The position numbers and the translations under genes are program-made. The notes below the pieces were generated by a model. The model ran no database searches, was not told the DNA's origin, and worked only from the letters and a program-made list of their open reading frames with translations. 64,000 bases of DNA from Neobacillus sp. Marseille-Q6967 (GTDB lineage: Bacteria > Bacillota > Bacilli > Bacillales > Cytobacillaceae). Shown one piece after another: positions 62,381 to 64,000 of the stretch; position 1 is the first letter of the stretch; every line of letters begins with the position of its first letter. Location of the stretch: positions 1,478,001 to 1,542,000 of the forward strand of contig NZ_CAMGZB010000001.1 of the NCBI RefSeq assembly GCF_946151075.1, in the 5' to 3' direction.

Positions 62381-63976
62381 ATGAAGACAAAGATGAAGAA
62401 ATCTTCTAAAGGGTGGGAGTTTTTCCAGGGTCTTGGTAAGACTTTTATGCTTCCTGTTGCCTTATTAGCTTTCATGGGTTTGCTTTTAGGTATTGGCAGT
62501 TCTTTTACAAGCCCAACGACTATTGAAAATTTACCGTTTTTAGATCATAACGTGATTCAAATTAGCTTGCGTTTTCTTTCCATGATTGGAGGATTTGCTT
62601 TTACGTATTTGCCGCTTTTATTTGCGGTTGCGATTCCACTAGGATTGGTTCGTTATGAAAAAGGTGTTGCCGCTTTTGCAGGTCTTATTGGTTATATCAT
62701 GATGCATTTATCGATTAATTTTTATTTAACAGAAACCGATCAGTTGGCGGCTGCAGATGTTATGAGACAAGAAGGACAAGGGATGGTTCTTGGTATTCAA
62801 AGTCTCGAAATGGGAGTATTAGGCGGGATTATCGCTGGTATTCTTGTTTACTTGCTTCATCATAAGTTTCATACTATCAAATTGCCAAATGCTTTTGCCT
62901 TCTTTGGCGGGGTAAGATTTGTTCCGATCATTACCTCTATTGTCATGTCAGTAGTCGGTTTAGTGGTTCCGATGATTTGGCCCTTATTTACGATGATTAT
63001 TAATGGAATTGGCATGATGATTAGCGGTGCTGGTGCGTTTGGACCATTCCTATTTGGTGCCGGAGAACGATTACTTCTTCCTTTTGGTTTACACCATATT
63101 TTAGTTGCAATGATTCGTTTTACAGAGGCAGGAGGAACCATGGTTGTAAACGGCGAGACCGTTTCCGGTGCGCTCAATATTTTCTATGCCCAGCTGAAAA
63201 GCGGGGAGCCGATTAGTGCATCTGCAACAGCTTTTCTTTCGCAAGGGAAAATGCCAACCTTTATGTTTGGTTTGCCAGCCGTTGCATTAGCCACTTACCA
63301 CACAGCAAAACCAGAAAATCGTAAAAAAATTAAAGGACTTCTGATTTCTGGAGTTATTGCTACTTTTGTAACAGGGATTACAGAACCAATTGAGTTTTTA
63401 TTCTTATTCCTTGCACCTGTCTTATATGGAATCCATGTTGTTTTAACAGGTCTTGGATTTATGATTATGGCACTTCTTAATGTAAAAATCGGTAATACCG
63501 ATGGCGGGATTTTGGACTTCTTTATTTTTGGAATCCTCCAAGGGAACGATACAAAATGGTATTTGGTTTTAGTAGTGGGATTGATTTGGTTTGCTATTTA
63601 TTATTCTGTCTTCCGGTATGCGATAGTCAAATTTAACTTAAAGACTCCTGGAAGGGAAGATCATGCTGAACCTGAAGTAGCCAGTGATCCAGTTCACGGA
63701 GGTAAGAATAATAGGACAAGTCATCAGGCAAGAGAATTGTTAAATGCCTTGGGAGGAGCAGAGAACATTGCCTCCCTGGATAACTGCATTACGAGATTAC
63801 GATTGGTTGTCGAGGATATGAAAAAAATAGATGAACCTGCATTGAAGAAAAATGGTGCCATTGGTGTCATTAAATTAGATGCTCACAATGTTCAAGTTGT
63901 CATTGGTCCGCAAGTAAACCATGTTCGGGTTGAGATGGATAAGTTTATTGGGATAAGTGAAGTTAAGAGTGGATGA
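62381..63976 (+). CDS. PTS IIBC component, glucose/maltose (alpha-glucoside) family
   Basis: Membrane permease-phosphotransferase, 531 residues. The IIC domain (about 15-430) has ten or so hydrophobic segments and GITEPIEFLFLFLAP; the IIB domain (about 445-525) has the phospho-Cys in LDNCITRLRL. Length and domain order match MalP/MalX/GlvC-type transporters for maltose or related alpha-glucosides. No IIA domain is fused. AAGGGGG precedes the ATG. A phospho-alpha-glucosidase gene would be expected next, beyond the window. Confidence 0.9.
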   Translation: MKTKMKKSSKGWEFFQGLGKTFMLPVALLAFMGLLLGIGSSFTSPTTIENLPFLDHNVIQISLRFLSMIGGFAFTYLPLLFAVAIPLGLVRYEKGVAAFAGLIGYIMMHLSINFYLTETDQLAAADVMRQEGQGMVLGIQSLEMGVLGGIIAGILVYLLHHKFHTIKLPNAFAFFGGVRFVPIITSIVMSVVGLVVPMIWPLFTMIINGIGMMISGAGAFGPFLFGAGERLLLPFGLHHILVAMIRFTEAGGTMVVNGETVSGALNIFYAQLKSGEPISASATAFLSQGKMPTFMFGLPAVALATYHTAKPENRKKIKGLLISGVIATFVTGITEPIEFLFLFLAPVLYGIHVVLTGLGFMIMALLNVKIGNTDGGILDFFIFGILQGNDTKWYLVLVVGLIWFAIYYSVFRYAIVKFNLKTPGREDHAEPEVASDPVHGGKNNRTSHQARELLNALGGAENIASLDNCITRLRLVVEDMKKIDEPALKKNGAIGVIKLDAHNVQVVIGPQVNHVRVEMDKFIGISEVKSG

Positions 63977-64000
63977 GAATCTCTTATCCTCTTTTTTCAT

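Overview
The window reads as the chromosome of a low-GC, Gram-positive, spore-forming Bacillaceae bacterium (Bacillus/Neobacillus-like). The pointers are AGGAGG-type ribosome binding sites, frequent TTG and GTG starts, lipoprotein solute-binding proteins, SAM-I (S-box) riboswitches, CcpA-type cre sites, a YjcZ-type sporulation miniprotein, YesL/YesM/YesN-type proteins and a XylR/xylO xylose regulon. No IS element, prophage, tRNA, rRNA or CRISPR array was seen. It looks like an accessory carbohydrate-utilisation region.

Layout. (1) 1-10657: a plus-strand catabolic cluster with an RbsA/RbsC-type importer, two medium-chain dehydrogenases, a NagB-type deaminase, a GntR regulator, a D-2-hydroxyacid dehydrogenase, a phosphotriesterase-type lactonase or esterase, a shikimate-dehydrogenase-like enzyme with altered active-site positions, a cupin-type phosphoglucose isomerase and a KDPG-type aldolase. 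The substrate is unknown. (2) 11015-14790: a VOC protein and an RND efflux pump broken by a one-base frameshift. (3) 15535-19873: metNIQ plus an M20 peptidase behind two tandem SAM-I riboswitches, each with its own terminator. (4) 20321-26154: an acetoacetate-type operon (CoA-transferase A/B, thiolase) with an NRAMP-fold transporter lacking the metal-binding motifs, a divergent IclR regulator and an RNA methyltransferase-like gene. (5) 26223-37000: xylose/xylan metabolism (GH43, XylR, Gfo/Idh/MocA oxidoreductase, XylA, XylB, aldose epimerase, aldo/keto reductase) with two polysaccharide deacetylases. (6) 37060-45346: YesL, a YesMN-type two-component system, an oligosaccharide ABC importer and a secreted GH10 xylanase. 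(7) 45715-50276: small, stress and hypothetical genes, a secreted nuclease, a YjcZ miniprotein and an arginine-rich mini-ORF. (8) 50787-61866: a second two-component system with its own binding protein, then a fructan/sucrose-type operon (ABC importer, PfkB fructokinase, intracellular GH32, YesL). (9) 62381-63976: a PTS IIBC gene of the glucose/maltose family.

How the parts work together. GH10 would cut xylan outside the cell, the importer would bring in xylo-oligosaccharides, GH43 would trim them, and XylA/XylB would feed xylulose-5-phosphate to central metabolism. Three promoters (xylA, xylanase, GH43) carry XylR-like operators placed over the -35 element. The fructan operon is analogous: ABC import, intracellular GH32 cleavage and phosphorylation of fructose. 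Binding-protein genes are separated from their permease genes by hairpins.

The most unusual signal is not a gene. Intergenic arrays at 11530-11700, 15003-15499, 32716-33357, 43951-44070, 46802-47590 and 55072-55560 have different sequences but the same architecture: an approximately 25-27 bp palindrome followed by an approximately 25 bp polar linker, repeating at almost exactly 52 bp (about five helical turns). All lie in the same orientation. Further arrays at 19945-20262 and 61978-62053 repeat at about 20-21 bp (about two turns).
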